DNA of 15,738 nt, from contig JBFLWY010000048.1 of assembly GCA_040757355.1 (NCBI GenBank), positions 1 to 15,738 of the forward strand, in the 5' to 3' direction. The notes beneath the pieces are model-generated. The model worked only from the letters and a program-made list of their open reading frames with translations. It searched no databases and was not told the DNA's origin. This stretch comes from DTYU01 sp040757355 (GTDB lineage Bacteria; Bacillota; Desulfotomaculia; Desulfotomaculales; Ammonificaceae). Below are positions 1 to 6,967 of the stretch, piece after piece. The translations under genes were made by a program, and so were the position numbers. The stretch's first letter is position 1. Each line of letters opens with the position of its first letter.

Positions 1-107
1 ACTTCGATCGTCTGGATCGGCATGCGGTGGCAAGGAGATTGAAGAAGCGGCTTGAGGCCATCGGCTTCCGGGTCGAACTGCAAGACCTGGAAAACACTGC
101 CGCTTAA
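1..107 (+). CDS. C-terminal end of an unidentified protein, possibly a transposase (cut by window start)
   Basis: An open frame runs from the first base and stops at TAA 105-107, giving 34 complete codons that start with FDRLDRHAVA and end with LQDLENTAA. The tail has a basic helix (ARRLKKRLEAIGF) followed by a short strand (RVEL). This resembles, from memory only, the extreme C-terminus of some bacterial transposases; no catalytic motif lies inside the window, so the family cannot be assigned. The gene ends 27 bases before the Xre-family gene. In the TAC locus of Mycobacterium tuberculosis the toxin gene lies directly upstream of the antitoxin. This tail does not look like a HigB/RelE toxin end, but the fragment is too short to exclude another toxin type. 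Confidence 0.4.
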   Translation, partial: FDRLDRHAVARRLKKRLEAIGFRVELQDLENTAA

Positions 108-120
108 AGTCTATTTTCGG

Positions 121-126
121 AGGAGG
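121..126 (+). promoter_or_regulatory. Ribosome binding site AGGAGG of the Xre-family gene
   Basis: A perfect AGGAGG lies 8 bases before the GTG at 135. The two ATG triplets between them (130 and 133) are in other frames, so the GTG is the start that fits both site and frame. Confidence 0.75.
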
Positions 127-134
127 CTGATGAT

Positions 135-581
135 GTGAAAACCTGGCGGGAATTTAAGCGTGAAATCGAATCCGAATTCGGCAAGCTTGAATCTGGTGTG
201 ACGGCAGCCGTCAACGATATAATATCGAGCGTGATCTTGAAACGCATCGAGAAGGGCTGGACGCAGGCCGAGCTTGCGGCAAAGATCGGGGTGCAGCAGT
301 CTGCCATTGCGCGGATCGAGAGTTTGATCGTCGTGCCGCGATTGGATACGCTGCTTAAGGTGCTGCACGTTTTGGGGTTAAGCCTCGTTATCCGGGATGA
401 ATCTGAATGTGACGAAACCCTCGATACCTCCGTGACGGCCTACGAAACGGACGAATCGTATGCGTTTTTCGAAACGGCGGTGGCGGTTCCGTTGCCCGGG
501 CAAGAACCGGCTGCATGCCGCTATGAAGGTGACGAAACGGAAGCGCGCCACTTCGGTTTCAGTTTCGGGGAGGTCGTTTGA
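135..581 (+). CDS. Xre/HigA-like helix-turn-helix antitoxin with a C-terminal extension
   Basis: A 148-residue protein starting at GTG 135. Residues about 32-87 form a Cro/C1-type helix-turn-helix (GWTQAELAAKIGVQQSAIAR, then an IES turn), as in HigA-like antitoxins that bind DNA and repress their own operon. The N-terminus (MKTWREFKREIESEFGKLES) resembles the segment before the HTH in such antitoxins. About 60 further residues follow (88-148). They are acidic but contain aromatic/hydrophobic patches (YAFFETAVAVPL at 109-120; HFGFSFGEVV at 139-148). In the HigB1-HigA1-Rv1957 system a similar extension, the chaperone addiction region, ties antitoxin stability to a SecB-like chaperone. The next gene is SecB-like and its ATG shares one base with this stop codon, so the same dependence is likely here, by inference. 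No toxin gene is visible. A solitary repressor is the alternative. Confidence 0.8.
   Translation: MKTWREFKREIESEFGKLESGVTAAVNDIISSVILKRIEKGWTQAELAAKIGVQQSAIARIESLIVVPRLDTLLKVLHVLGLSLVIRDESECDETLDTSVTAYETDESYAFFETAVAVPLPGQEPAACRYEGDETEARHFGFSFGEVV
567..573 (+). promoter_or_regulatory. Ribosome binding site of the SecB-like gene
   Basis: GGGGAGG lies inside the last codons of the Xre-family gene, 7 bases before ATG 581. It favours ATG 581 over the TTG at 578, which is only one codon upstream. Confidence 0.7.
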
Positions 582-1027
582 TGGACAAGTCCGCGAGCAG
601 TTTTCAATTTAAGAGATACCGGGTTGAGAGCATCGAGTTTAAGGTCAACGAGGAGTTCAAGCCCACCGAGAAGGTGAAGCTCGACTTTGATATTAATGCG
701 GATGTGCTGGTTGAAGACGCGGCACAGCAAATTTCTAGAGTGGTTTTGACCTGCGTAGTCTTCAAGAACTACCGGCGGGCTAACAAGCCGTTTCGGTTAA
801 AGGTTTCGGTGAGCGGCGAGTTTCAGTTCAAAGAAAAGGTTTCCGATGCGGATTTGCGCGAATTCTCGGAAATTAATGCGGTAGCGGTTCTGTTTCCCTA
901 CCTGAGGGCGGTGGTTACCGGCGTTACGGCGGCAGCCAACCAGCCGCCGCTTATCTTGCCGCTAATCAACGTGTATGAGTTTATGCGGCGAAAGAAGGGA
1001 AAAGCGGAAGAGACCGGCGGGGAATGA
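581..1027 (+). CDS. SecB-like chaperone (probable TAC-type)
   Basis: A 148-residue protein. The N-terminal strand (FQFKRYRVESIEFKVNEEF, residues 8-26) and the C-terminal block (LFPYLRAVVTGVTAAANQPP then LILPLINVYEF, residues 104-134) match the SecB fold. In canonical SecB the corresponding block is LFPY-R, a short helix, a small-residue turn, then P-x-L-x-L-x-P-x-N. SecB proteins are cytosolic tetramers that hold unfolded clients. Canonical SecB works with SecA mainly in Proteobacteria, whereas SecB-like proteins elsewhere often serve toxin-antitoxin-chaperone systems. The start overlaps the stop of the HTH gene, and its own stop overlaps the start of the following small gene (ATGA), so all three are probably one translationally coupled operon. 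By inference it protects the adjacent antitoxin from proteolysis; a role in general export cannot be excluded. Confidence 0.78.
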   Translation: MDKSASSFQFKRYRVESIEFKVNEEFKPTEKVKLDFDINADVLVEDAAQQISRVVLTCVVFKNYRRANKPFRLKVSVSGEFQFKEKVSDADLREFSEINAVAVLFPYLRAVVTGVTAAANQPPLILPLINVYEFMRRKKGKAEETGGE

Positions 1028-1236
1028 GCATTTCATTTAGGAGCATGGTGGACTGCGTGATGGACACCGCGTACAACGGCGAAATCTTCAATGTAGCATT
1101 TGCTGACGTGCCGGAAAAAAAAAGCGACCTGGTAAGCGGCTCCTACGAACTTCCTCCGCCTGATGGAGAAACAACCGTCGCCGTCAAAATTATTGACATG
1201 CTTGGCGAGGAGGTTTTGGTAACAGAGCGGGTGTGA
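1024..1236 (+). CDS. Small acidic protein of unknown function, third gene of the TAC-like operon
   Basis: A 70-residue protein starting at ATG 1024, which overlaps the SecB-like stop codon (ATGA) and is preceded by the purine-rich GGCGGGGA. I do not recognise the family. The sequence is acidic, with no membrane segment or cysteine cluster. Its last 20 residues (VAVKIIDMLGEEVLVTERV) read as two beta strands joined by a DMLGEE turn. They weakly recall the extreme C-terminal tails of some adenine-specific DNA methyltransferases, so it could be either a genuine small third component or the leftover end of a larger gene. The tight coupling to the chaperone gene argues that it is translated. It does not resemble HigB/RelE toxins, which are basic. 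Confidence 0.55.
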   Translation: MSISFRSMVDCVMDTAYNGEIFNVAFADVPEKKSDLVSGSYELPPPDGETTVAVKIIDMLGEEVLVTERV

Positions 1237-1395
1237 TGTACATCTGTCGTCGGGCTGTAACCCCTATACCTAACGAGTTACGGCGGTGTTTGCAAAGTGA
1301 AGAAGCAAATCGATATATCTTTGATTCTATTATGGTAAAATAAGTAAAGGGCTAGAGACTCGATAGTAAGCCAGGTGCGAAAGGAGCAATTTTTA
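1237..1395. other. AT-rich intergenic spacer before mntA-hepT
   Basis: A 159-base spacer that becomes AT-rich after about 1290. It contains -10-like hexamers on the + strand (TATTAT at 1328-1333 and TAAAAT at 1336-1341), but no convincing -35 partner at normal spacing. It probably holds the promoter of the toxin-antitoxin pair, though I cannot fix the site. No clear terminator hairpin for the upstream operon is visible. Confidence 0.4.
1381..1386 (+). promoter_or_regulatory. Ribosome binding site AAGGAG that sets the mntA start
   Basis: AAGGAG is followed by a 9-base spacer and GTG at 1396. The longer frame beginning at GTG 1375 would place this site inside the coding sequence and has no ribosome binding site of its own, so 1396 is preferred. 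Confidence 0.75.
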
Positions 1396-1686
1396 GTGAA
1401 AGGCTTAAATTTTGATAAGGACAAAATAAGTGAATTTTGCAGACGTCACGATATGGTTTTTCTCGGTCTTTTCGGTTCATTTGCACGCGGTGACCAAAAA
1501 CTCGGAAGTGACGTGGATTTCATCGTTCGTTTTTCCAAGCCTAAAAGCCTCTTGGAGTTAGTTGAAATCGAATTGGAACTTACAGAATTCCTCGGTAGAA
1601 AAGTCGACCTTCTCACGGAAGCATCAATCAGCCCTTACTTACGTGACCGCATTCTATCCGAGACGAGGGCAATCTATGAAGGATGA
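1396..1686 (+). CDS. mntA: MntA-type nucleotidyltransferase antitoxin
   Basis: A 96-residue minimal nucleotidyltransferase (DNA polymerase beta superfamily) from GTG 1396. It carries the complete catalytic signature GSx10DxD: G27-S28, ten residues, D39-V40-D41. A third acidic residue, D71, sits in the RKVDLLT strand. In characterised MntA-HepT systems (HEPN/MNT type VII) the antitoxin inactivates the HEPN toxin by adding AMP residues to a tyrosine near the toxin active site. The gene overlaps the HEPN gene by 11 bases, the usual arrangement. Base composition is visibly more AT-rich than in the flanking metabolic genes, which suggests acquisition by transfer. The system could act in plasmid or island maintenance or in phage defence; the sequence alone does not decide. 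Confidence 0.9.
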   Translation: MKGLNFDKDKISEFCRRHDMVFLGLFGSFARGDQKLGSDVDFIVRFSKPKSLLELVEIELELTEFLGRKVDLLTEASISPYLRDRILSETRAIYEG

Positions 1687-2020
1687 TACCGTTTACCTGC
1701 GTCATGTTTTCGATGCTGCAGGTAAGATCCGCGAATATCTTCACGGAGTAGATAAAGCCGTCTTTGATCGAAACACTCTTATCCAGGATGGGGTCATCCG
1801 GCAACTGATAATAATTGGAGAAGCGGTCAAGCGTTTTTCCACCTCCTTTCGAGAGAAATACAAAGAAATTCCATGGAGAAGAATTGCCGGTATGCGAGAC
1901 AAGCTGATTCATGATTATTTTGGTGTTGACAAGGATGCGGTTTGGAAAACGGCTACAGAGGATATTCCAAAACTTTACCTTTGGTTGGAGCAAGTTTTAC
2001 GAGAAAAAACGAAGGACTGA
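1676..2020 (+). CDS. hepT: HepT-type HEPN-domain toxin (DUF86 family ribonuclease)
   Basis: A 114-residue alpha-helical HEPN protein. Its start is taken at ATG 1676, where typical family residues begin (MKDDTVYLRHVFDAAGKIREY). The frame stays open further upstream, but that part lies over mntA and has no family character. The catalytic motif Rx4HxY is complete: R74, H79 and Y81 in RDKLIHDYFGVD. In HepT, R and H form the RNase centre of the dimer, and the tyrosine is the residue AMPylated by MntA. Intact motifs in both partners suggest a functional pair. The gene ends at TGA 2018-2020; no strong terminator hairpin follows. Confidence 0.9.
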   Translation: MKDDTVYLRHVFDAAGKIREYLHGVDKAVFDRNTLIQDGVIRQLIIIGEAVKRFSTSFREKYKEIPWRRIAGMRDKLIHDYFGVDKDAVWKTATEDIPKLYLWLEQVLREKTKD

Positions 2021-2127
2021 GCTTTTTTACGATACTATAAATGATCTTTTGATACGGTGATGGTGAATAAGTTAAACAGATTGGGCGGTTTACAAGCCTG
2101 AGGCATTTCCGGAAGTGACGAGCGCTT

Positions 2128-2259
2128 ATGGCGGCGATGGACCGGGCCTTGCGTGGGTTGAAATTTGCACGAGATATCTTTGTGCTCACTCCAGAAGAAT
2201 TTGAACGTGACCGCCATATCCCCGGTGCGGTGGCGCGACCGGCCAAGCTTGCCGTTTAG
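2128..2259 (+). pseudogene. C-terminal remnant of a second nucleotidyltransferase
   Basis: An open frame of 43 codons from ATG 2128 to TAG 2257-2259 contains LKFARDIFVLTPEEFERDRH followed by IPGAVARPAKLAV. This matches, by recollection of the family, the C-terminal segment of nucleotidyltransferase-domain proteins of the MNT type (pattern K-D-I-x-V-x-TPEE-[FL], then H-x-x-G-[TA]-V/I, then a reading through to EGK-V-LY). The N-terminal GSx10DxD half is missing: the frame is blocked by TGA at 2116-2118, and no matching sequence is visible between 2021 and 2127. The end also appears a few residues short of the family. It converges on fdhA with only 7 bases between the stop codons. It is most likely a decayed copy from a past toxin-antitoxin or MNT gene at this site. 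Confidence 0.6.
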
Positions 2260-2266
2260 TCGTTGC

Positions 2267-4936
2267 TTATACCCTCCGCAGCCGCACGGCGCAGACCTTG
2301 AATTCCGGAATTTTGGCTATCGGGTCCAGGGCGTCGTTTGTGAGTGCGTTGGCGGGGGCCTCCCGGAAGTGAAAGGTCATGAAGATCATGCCGCGGGGAA
2401 CCCTGTCGGTCACTAACGCGCGTACCTCAACCGCGCCGCGGCGCGATTCGACTACGACTTTTTCGCTGTCGAAGATGTTGAGCTCTCTGGCATCTTCAGG
2501 GTTGACCTCCACAAGACCGGGGAAGGAGAGGGCTTCCAGCCCGGCGACCTTGCGTGTTAGTGTACCGGTATGAAACTGGTGGAGCATCCTGCCGGTGGAA
2601 AGCAGCAGGGGAAACTCTTCGTCCGGCTGCTCGGCAGCCTCGCGATAAGCAACGGGGTGGAACTTTCCGCGTCCCCGGGTGAACTCTTCCCGGTGAAGAT
2701 AAGGCGTCCCCGGGTGGGTCCCGTCGGGGCACGGCCACTGAAGGCCCGTGCCGTTAAGCCGAAGGTACAGCACTCCCCCGTAGATAGGGGTGAGGTGCGC
2801 TATTTCATTCATAACCGCGTCAGGACCGGGGTAATTCATCGGGTAGCCCATCAGGTTGGAGATTTCGCAGATTATCTGCATGTCTTCCTTTGCTTCGCCG
2901 AGGGTGGGGAGGACCCTTCGTACCCGCTGCACACGGCGCTCTGTGTTCGTAAAAGTGCCGTCCTTTTCCGCAAAGGAGGCTCCCGGCAGGACGACGTCGG
3001 CGTACTGTGCGGTTTCGGTGAGAAAAATATCCTGTACCACCAGAAACTCGAGCTTCTCCAGCGCGCGCCGGGTCCGGGTGATGTTCGGGTCGGACAGCGC
3101 AGGGTTTTCGCCCATTACATACAAGCCGCGGATTCTACCTTCTTCAACGGCGTGGAAGATCTCCAGGGCTGTAAGGCCCGGTTCACCGGGGAGGCTGCAA
3201 CCCCAAGCGGCTGAGAATTTTTCCCGAACAGCCGGGTCGTCGAGCCGCTGGTAGCCCGGCAAAACGTTTGGCAGTGCGCCCATGTCGCATGCGCCCTGGA
3301 CGTTGTTCTGCCCGCGGAGAGGATAAATACCCGTGGACTCCCGGCCGACGTTGCCGGTGAGCATGGCCAGGTTGGCCAGCGCCAGGACGTTGTCTGTGCC
3401 GGTGGTATGCTGGGTGATACCCATGCTGTAAACGATTGCTGCCCGGTCAGCGCGCGCAAAAAGCCTGGCCGCGCTGTAAATCTCCGCCGCGGGAACACCC
3501 GTGACCGCAGACGCGTCCTCGGGGGTACAGCAGCGAATAATTTCCCAGGCGTCTGCAAAGCCCTCTGTGCGGCGCGCGATGAATTCCCGGTCGTGCAGCC
3601 CCTCGCTTACGATTACGTTCATCATGGCGTTAAAAAGCATCACGTCGGTGCCGGGGCGGTGGCGCAGGTGCAGGCGCGCAAATTCGACAAGCGGTATCCT
3701 GCGGGGGTCGGCGACTATGAGGTCGGCCCCGTGCTTGGTCACGGCCGCCTTTAACCGCAGCGCGATGACGGGGTGTGCCTCGGTGGTATTTGAGCCGGTT
3801 ACGAGGATGCAGTCGGCACTCTCTAGTTCGGCGATGGAATTCGTCATTGCCGCGGAGCCGAAAGCCATGGTCAAGCCGGTCACAGTCGAGGCGTGGCACA
3901 GCCGCGCGCAGTGGTCGATGCTGTTCGTGCCGATGCAGGCCCGCATGAACTTTTGAAAGAGATAATTTTCCTCGTTGGTACACTTGGCGGAGGCGATGCC
4001 TGCGATGGCGTCGGGGCCGTACATTTCTTTGATATCGGCAAGTCTCCGAACCACAAGCGACAAAGCCTCGTCCCACGAAGCGCGTTCGAGTGTGCCGCTG
4101 CGCCTGACGAGCGGGAAGGTCAGGCGCTCATAGGAGTGCACAAACTGCAGGCCGAACCGCCCTTTGACGCAGAACCGGCCCCGGCTTGCGGCATTGGCTT
4201 TGTCGCCGCGCACCTGGACGATCTTCCCGCTCCGCGTACCCAGCACCAGCCCGCAGCCGCAGCCGCAGTACGGGCAAACCGTCTGCACGTAATCTGTAGG
4301 CGGCAGCACCTCATCTTTAGGCCGCAGCGCTCCGGTCGGGCAAGCGTCCACGCACATCCCGCATGACTCGCAGTCCGACTCCGCCATGGGGATGTCCCAA
4401 AAAGCGGCAACACGGCTGTCGTAACCGCGGGAAACGATGTCTATCGCCCCCACGCCCTGTACCTCGTGGCACGTCCGGACGCAGCGCATGCAGAGAATGC
4501 ACTTTCCGGGATCGCGCTCGAAAAACTTACTGCTGGAGTCTTTTTCAGCACGGCGCGTCCCGGGACGGAAGCGCCGCCGGTCAACCCCGAGGTATGCAGC
4601 CACACGCTGGAGCTCACAGCGCTGGTTGGCGGAGCAGCTCAAGCAGTCGGCATCGTGGTCGGCGATAAGAAGCTCGGTTGTGACACGCCTGACATGGTTT
4701 ATGGAAGGCGCGTCGTTTCGGATAACCATCCCGTCGCTTACAACGGTGGTGCAAGCGGCCGGCATACCGCGCGCCCCCTCGATTTCAACTACACACAGCC
4801 GGCACCCTCCGTACGGTTCCAGCTCCGGCATGTGGCAAAGATGCGGTATATAAATGCCGGCGCCGAGCGCAGCTTCAAGAACGGTGGCCCCCGGCGCGGC
4901 CTCAATTCGTTTGCCGTCGATGGTGATTGTGGGCAT
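2267..4936 (-). CDS. fdhA: Formate dehydrogenase catalytic subunit with NuoG-like N-terminus (cysteine enzyme)
   Basis: An 889-residue molybdenum/tungsten bis-MGD enzyme interconverting formate and CO2. Domains in order: plant-type 2Fe-2S (C34, C45, C48, C62); NuoG-like His-Cys 4Fe-4S site (H94, C98, C101, C107); two ferredoxin-type 4Fe-4S sites (C146/C149/C152/C156 and C189/C192/C195/C199); the molybdopterin-domain 4Fe-4S site (C221, C224, C228, C256); then the catalytic and C-terminal MGD-binding domains. The formate dehydrogenase signature HCARLCHAS is present. C347 (TGC at 3896-3898) occupies the metal-ligand position that is selenocysteine in several homologues, and H348 follows. The start is ATG 4936 with a modest purine-rich site (AAAGGTAAGG), 66 bases after the NuoF-like gene in the same operon. 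It probably delivers electrons through the Fe-S chain to the NuoF-like subunit. No Tat signal is seen, so the enzyme is probably cytoplasmic. Confidence 0.93.
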   Translation of the reverse strand: MPTITIDGKRIEAAPGATVLEAALGAGIYIPHLCHMPELEPYGGCRLCVVEIEGARGMPAACTTVVSDGMVIRNDAPSINHVRRVTTELLIADHDADCLSCSANQRCELQRVAAYLGVDRRRFRPGTRRAEKDSSSKFFERDPGKCILCMRCVRTCHEVQGVGAIDIVSRGYDSRVAAFWDIPMAESDCESCGMCVDACPTGALRPKDEVLPPTDYVQTVCPYCGCGCGLVLGTRSGKIVQVRGDKANAASRGRFCVKGRFGLQFVHSYERLTFPLVRRSGTLERASWDEALSLVVRRLADIKEMYGPDAIAGIASAKCTNEENYLFQKFMRACIGTNSIDHCARLCHASTVTGLTMAFGSAAMTNSIAELESADCILVTGSNTTEAHPVIALRLKAAVTKHGADLIVADPRRIPLVEFARLHLRHRPGTDVMLFNAMMNVIVSEGLHDREFIARRTEGFADAWEIIRCCTPEDASAVTGVPAAEIYSAARLFARADRAAIVYSMGITQHTTGTDNVLALANLAMLTGNVGRESTGIYPLRGQNNVQGACDMGALPNVLPGYQRLDDPAVREKFSAAWGCSLPGEPGLTALEIFHAVEEGRIRGLYVMGENPALSDPNITRTRRALEKLEFLVVQDIFLTETAQYADVVLPGASFAEKDGTFTNTERRVQRVRRVLPTLGEAKEDMQIICEISNLMGYPMNYPGPDAVMNEIAHLTPIYGGVLYLRLNGTGLQWPCPDGTHPGTPYLHREEFTRGRGKFHPVAYREAAEQPDEEFPLLLSTGRMLHQFHTGTLTRKVAGLEALSFPGLVEVNPEDARELNIFDSEKVVVESRRGAVEVRALVTDRVPRGMIFMTFHFREAPANALTNDALDPIAKIPEFKVCAVRLRRV

Positions 4937-5002
4937 ATACCTTACCTTTCTTGCCTGCGAAATTATGCCTTAAGACCACTTGAACGGAACACAGTACAAG
5001 CT

Positions 5003-6967
5003 CTAACGCACTAAACCCAGCCTGCTGTCCGGAACCGAGTCCTGAATCGTCTCCAGGCTCCGGATCTTGGTCGGCCTGACTTTCCGCACTGCGTGCAGGG
5101 TGCATTTTTCATAACAGGCACCGCACCCGGTACACTTTTCAGGGTCGATAACGTGCGCCTGTTTCTTTTCACCGGCAATCGCACCGGCGGGACAGGTCTT
5201 TATGCATATACCGCAGCCTTTACACAGTGCGGGGTCGATCTCGCAGCGGAAAAGACCCTGGCATCTCCCTGCGGGGCAAAAGCCGTTCAGGATGTGTTCC
5301 TTATACTCGCGGCGGTAATACTTGATGGTGGTAAGTACAGGGTTCGGTGCGGTCTGTCCCAGGCCGCACAAAGAACCCTTCTTTATTACACCGGCGAGTT
5401 CCGCGAGCAGTTCTATATCACCGGGCTTGCCCCGCCCCGCGCAGATGTCTTCGAGTATCCTGTGCATCTGGCGGATGCCGAGGCGGCAGGGGTTGCACTT
5501 GCCGCAAGACTCGCTCTTCGTAAATTCAAGGAAGTACCTGGTGATATCCACCATACAGGTGTCCTCGTCCATCACTATGAGACCGCCCGAGCCCATGATG
5601 GAGCCGGCTTCGGCAAGCCTTTCATAGTCTACCGGCAGGTCTAAAAGCTCGGCGGGGATACATCCGCCCGAGGGACCGCCCGTTTGGACCGCCTTGATCT
5701 TTTTGCCTCCGGGGACACCGCCGCCGATGTCAAAGACTATCTCCCGCAGGGTGGTTCCCATGGGTACCTCTATGAGACCGCCGTTCCTTATCCTACCCGC
5801 GAGGCTGAAAACTTTGGTACCCTTGCTTTTCTCCGTGCCGATGGCGGCATACCAATCGGGACCGCCGTTGATGATCCGCGGTACGTTGGCCCAGGTCTCC
5901 ACGTTGTTGATATTAGTCGGCTTCCCCCAGAGCCCGGATTGCGCGGGGAAAGGCGGGCGGGTTCGGGGCATTCCTCTTTTACCTTCGATGGAAGCCATGA
6001 GGGCCGTTTCTTCACCGCAGACGAACGCGCCTGCGCCTTCCTTTACCTTGATGTCGAAATTAAAACCCGTGCCCAAGATGTTTTCCCCGAGAAAACCGTA
6101 AGACCGGGCTTGTTCAACCGCTTTTCTGAGGGTCTTGACCGCCATGGGATACTCGGCCCGGACGTAAATGTACCCTTCAGCGGGACAGATGCCGCGCGAG
6201 ATTGCGTACGCGCCGATTATCATTCCCTCCAGCACCGACTGGGGATCGCCCTCCATGACCGCGCGGTCCATGAAAGCGCCGGGGTCCCCTTCGTCGGCGT
6301 TGCAGATAATGTACCGCATCGAACGGTCTTTCGCTTCACGGCAAAACTGCCACTTGAGGCCGGTAGGGAAGCCGGCCCCGCCGCGCCCCCTGAGGCCCGA
6401 CCGCTTGATCCAGTCGATGACCTCTTCCGGGTCCGTAACCAGCACCTTTGCCAAGGCGGCGTAGCCGTCCGCGGCGATGTACTCCTCAATGCTGTCGGGG
6501 TCGATTTCACCGGTGTTTTTGAGGACTATTCGCGTTTGTTTACGGTACAGCGGTATTTCTTTTATGTCGGTAATCTTTTCGCCTGTTTCCGGATCCTCAT
6601 ACAACAACCGCTGTACCGGTTCGCGTGCAATAACGGTAGTCTCTATGATATCGTTTATATCCTGTTGGCGGTCAAGGCGGCCGACCTGGCGGTAAAATAT
6701 CCTAAGGGGTTGAACGGTCATGACCGGGCCCTTCTGGCAAAAACCGGGGCAGCCGCTGATCCTGAGGTCAACGCTGTTATTCAGACCGCGCCTGGTCAGT
6801 TCCTTTTCAAGGGCTCCGGCCAGTTCAATGCTGCCGCTCGCCCGGCACCCGGTGTCGCCGCAAATGGTAATGCGGAGCCGACCGGGGTCCCTGGTGGCCC
6901 TGATCCTTTCGCGGAGAGACTCCAATTCCTTGATGGAAACTATCCTCTTCATGGCTGCACCAATCAA
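5003..6967 (-). CDS. NuoF/HydB-like NAD(P)- and FMN-binding subunit of the formate dehydrogenase
   Basis: A 654-residue flavoprotein. Domains in order: thioredoxin-like 2Fe-2S (C36, C41, C73, C77); NADH/FMN-binding core with glycine-rich GLRGRGGAGFPTGLKW (191-206) and NADEGDPGAFMDR (223-235); SLBB-like segment; NuoF 4Fe-4S site (C488, C491, C494, C534); a CPAGRC segment (C564, C569) plus C575; and a C-terminal two-cluster ferredoxin (C582/C585/C588/C592 and C612/C615/C618/C622). This is the architecture of HydB in bifurcating hydrogenases and of FdhB-type subunits, so electrons from formate should reach NAD(P) and possibly ferredoxin. The first start, TTG 6967, overlaps the upstream TGA (TTGA). 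ATG 6952 (MKRIVSIKELES) is equally plausible and looks more family-like. Neither has a strong ribosome binding site, which suggests translational coupling. Confidence 0.9.
   Translation of the reverse strand: MIGAAMKRIVSIKELESLRERIRATRDPGRLRITICGDTGCRASGSIELAGALEKELTRRGLNNSVDLRISGCPGFCQKGPVMTVQPLRIFYRQVGRLDRQQDINDIIETTVIAREPVQRLLYEDPETGEKITDIKEIPLYRKQTRIVLKNTGEIDPDSIEEYIAADGYAALAKVLVTDPEEVIDWIKRSGLRGRGGAGFPTGLKWQFCREAKDRSMRYIICNADEGDPGAFMDRAVMEGDPQSVLEGMIIGAYAISRGICPAEGYIYVRAEYPMAVKTLRKAVEQARSYGFLGENILGTGFNFDIKVKEGAGAFVCGEETALMASIEGKRGMPRTRPPFPAQSGLWGKPTNINNVETWANVPRIINGGPDWYAAIGTEKSKGTKVFSLAGRIRNGGLIEVPMGTTLREIVFDIGGGVPGGKKIKAVQTGGPSGGCIPAELLDLPVDYERLAEAGSIMGSGGLIVMDEDTCMVDITRYFLEFTKSESCGKCNPCRLGIRQMHRILEDICAGRGKPGDIELLAELAGVIKKGSLCGLGQTAPNPVLTTIKYYRREYKEHILNGFCPAGRCQGLFRCEIDPALCKGCGICIKTCPAGAIAGEKKQAHVIDPEKCTGCGACYEKCTLHAVRKVRPTKIRSLETIQDSVPDSRLGLVR

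Noticed and set aside
1562..1675. N-terminal extension of the HEPN protein
   Set aside because: The frame is open but lies across mntA, has no HEPN character and no ribosome binding site; ATG 1676 begins the family-like sequence.
2570..3214. A 214-codon + strand frame over the fdhA gene
   Set aside because: It is a shadow of fdhA with low-complexity, family-less translation and no ribosome binding site.
3890..3905. Possible selenocysteine codon in the formate dehydrogenase active site
   Set aside because: The codon at 3896-3898 reads TGC on the coding strand, so the residue is cysteine and no recoding is needed.
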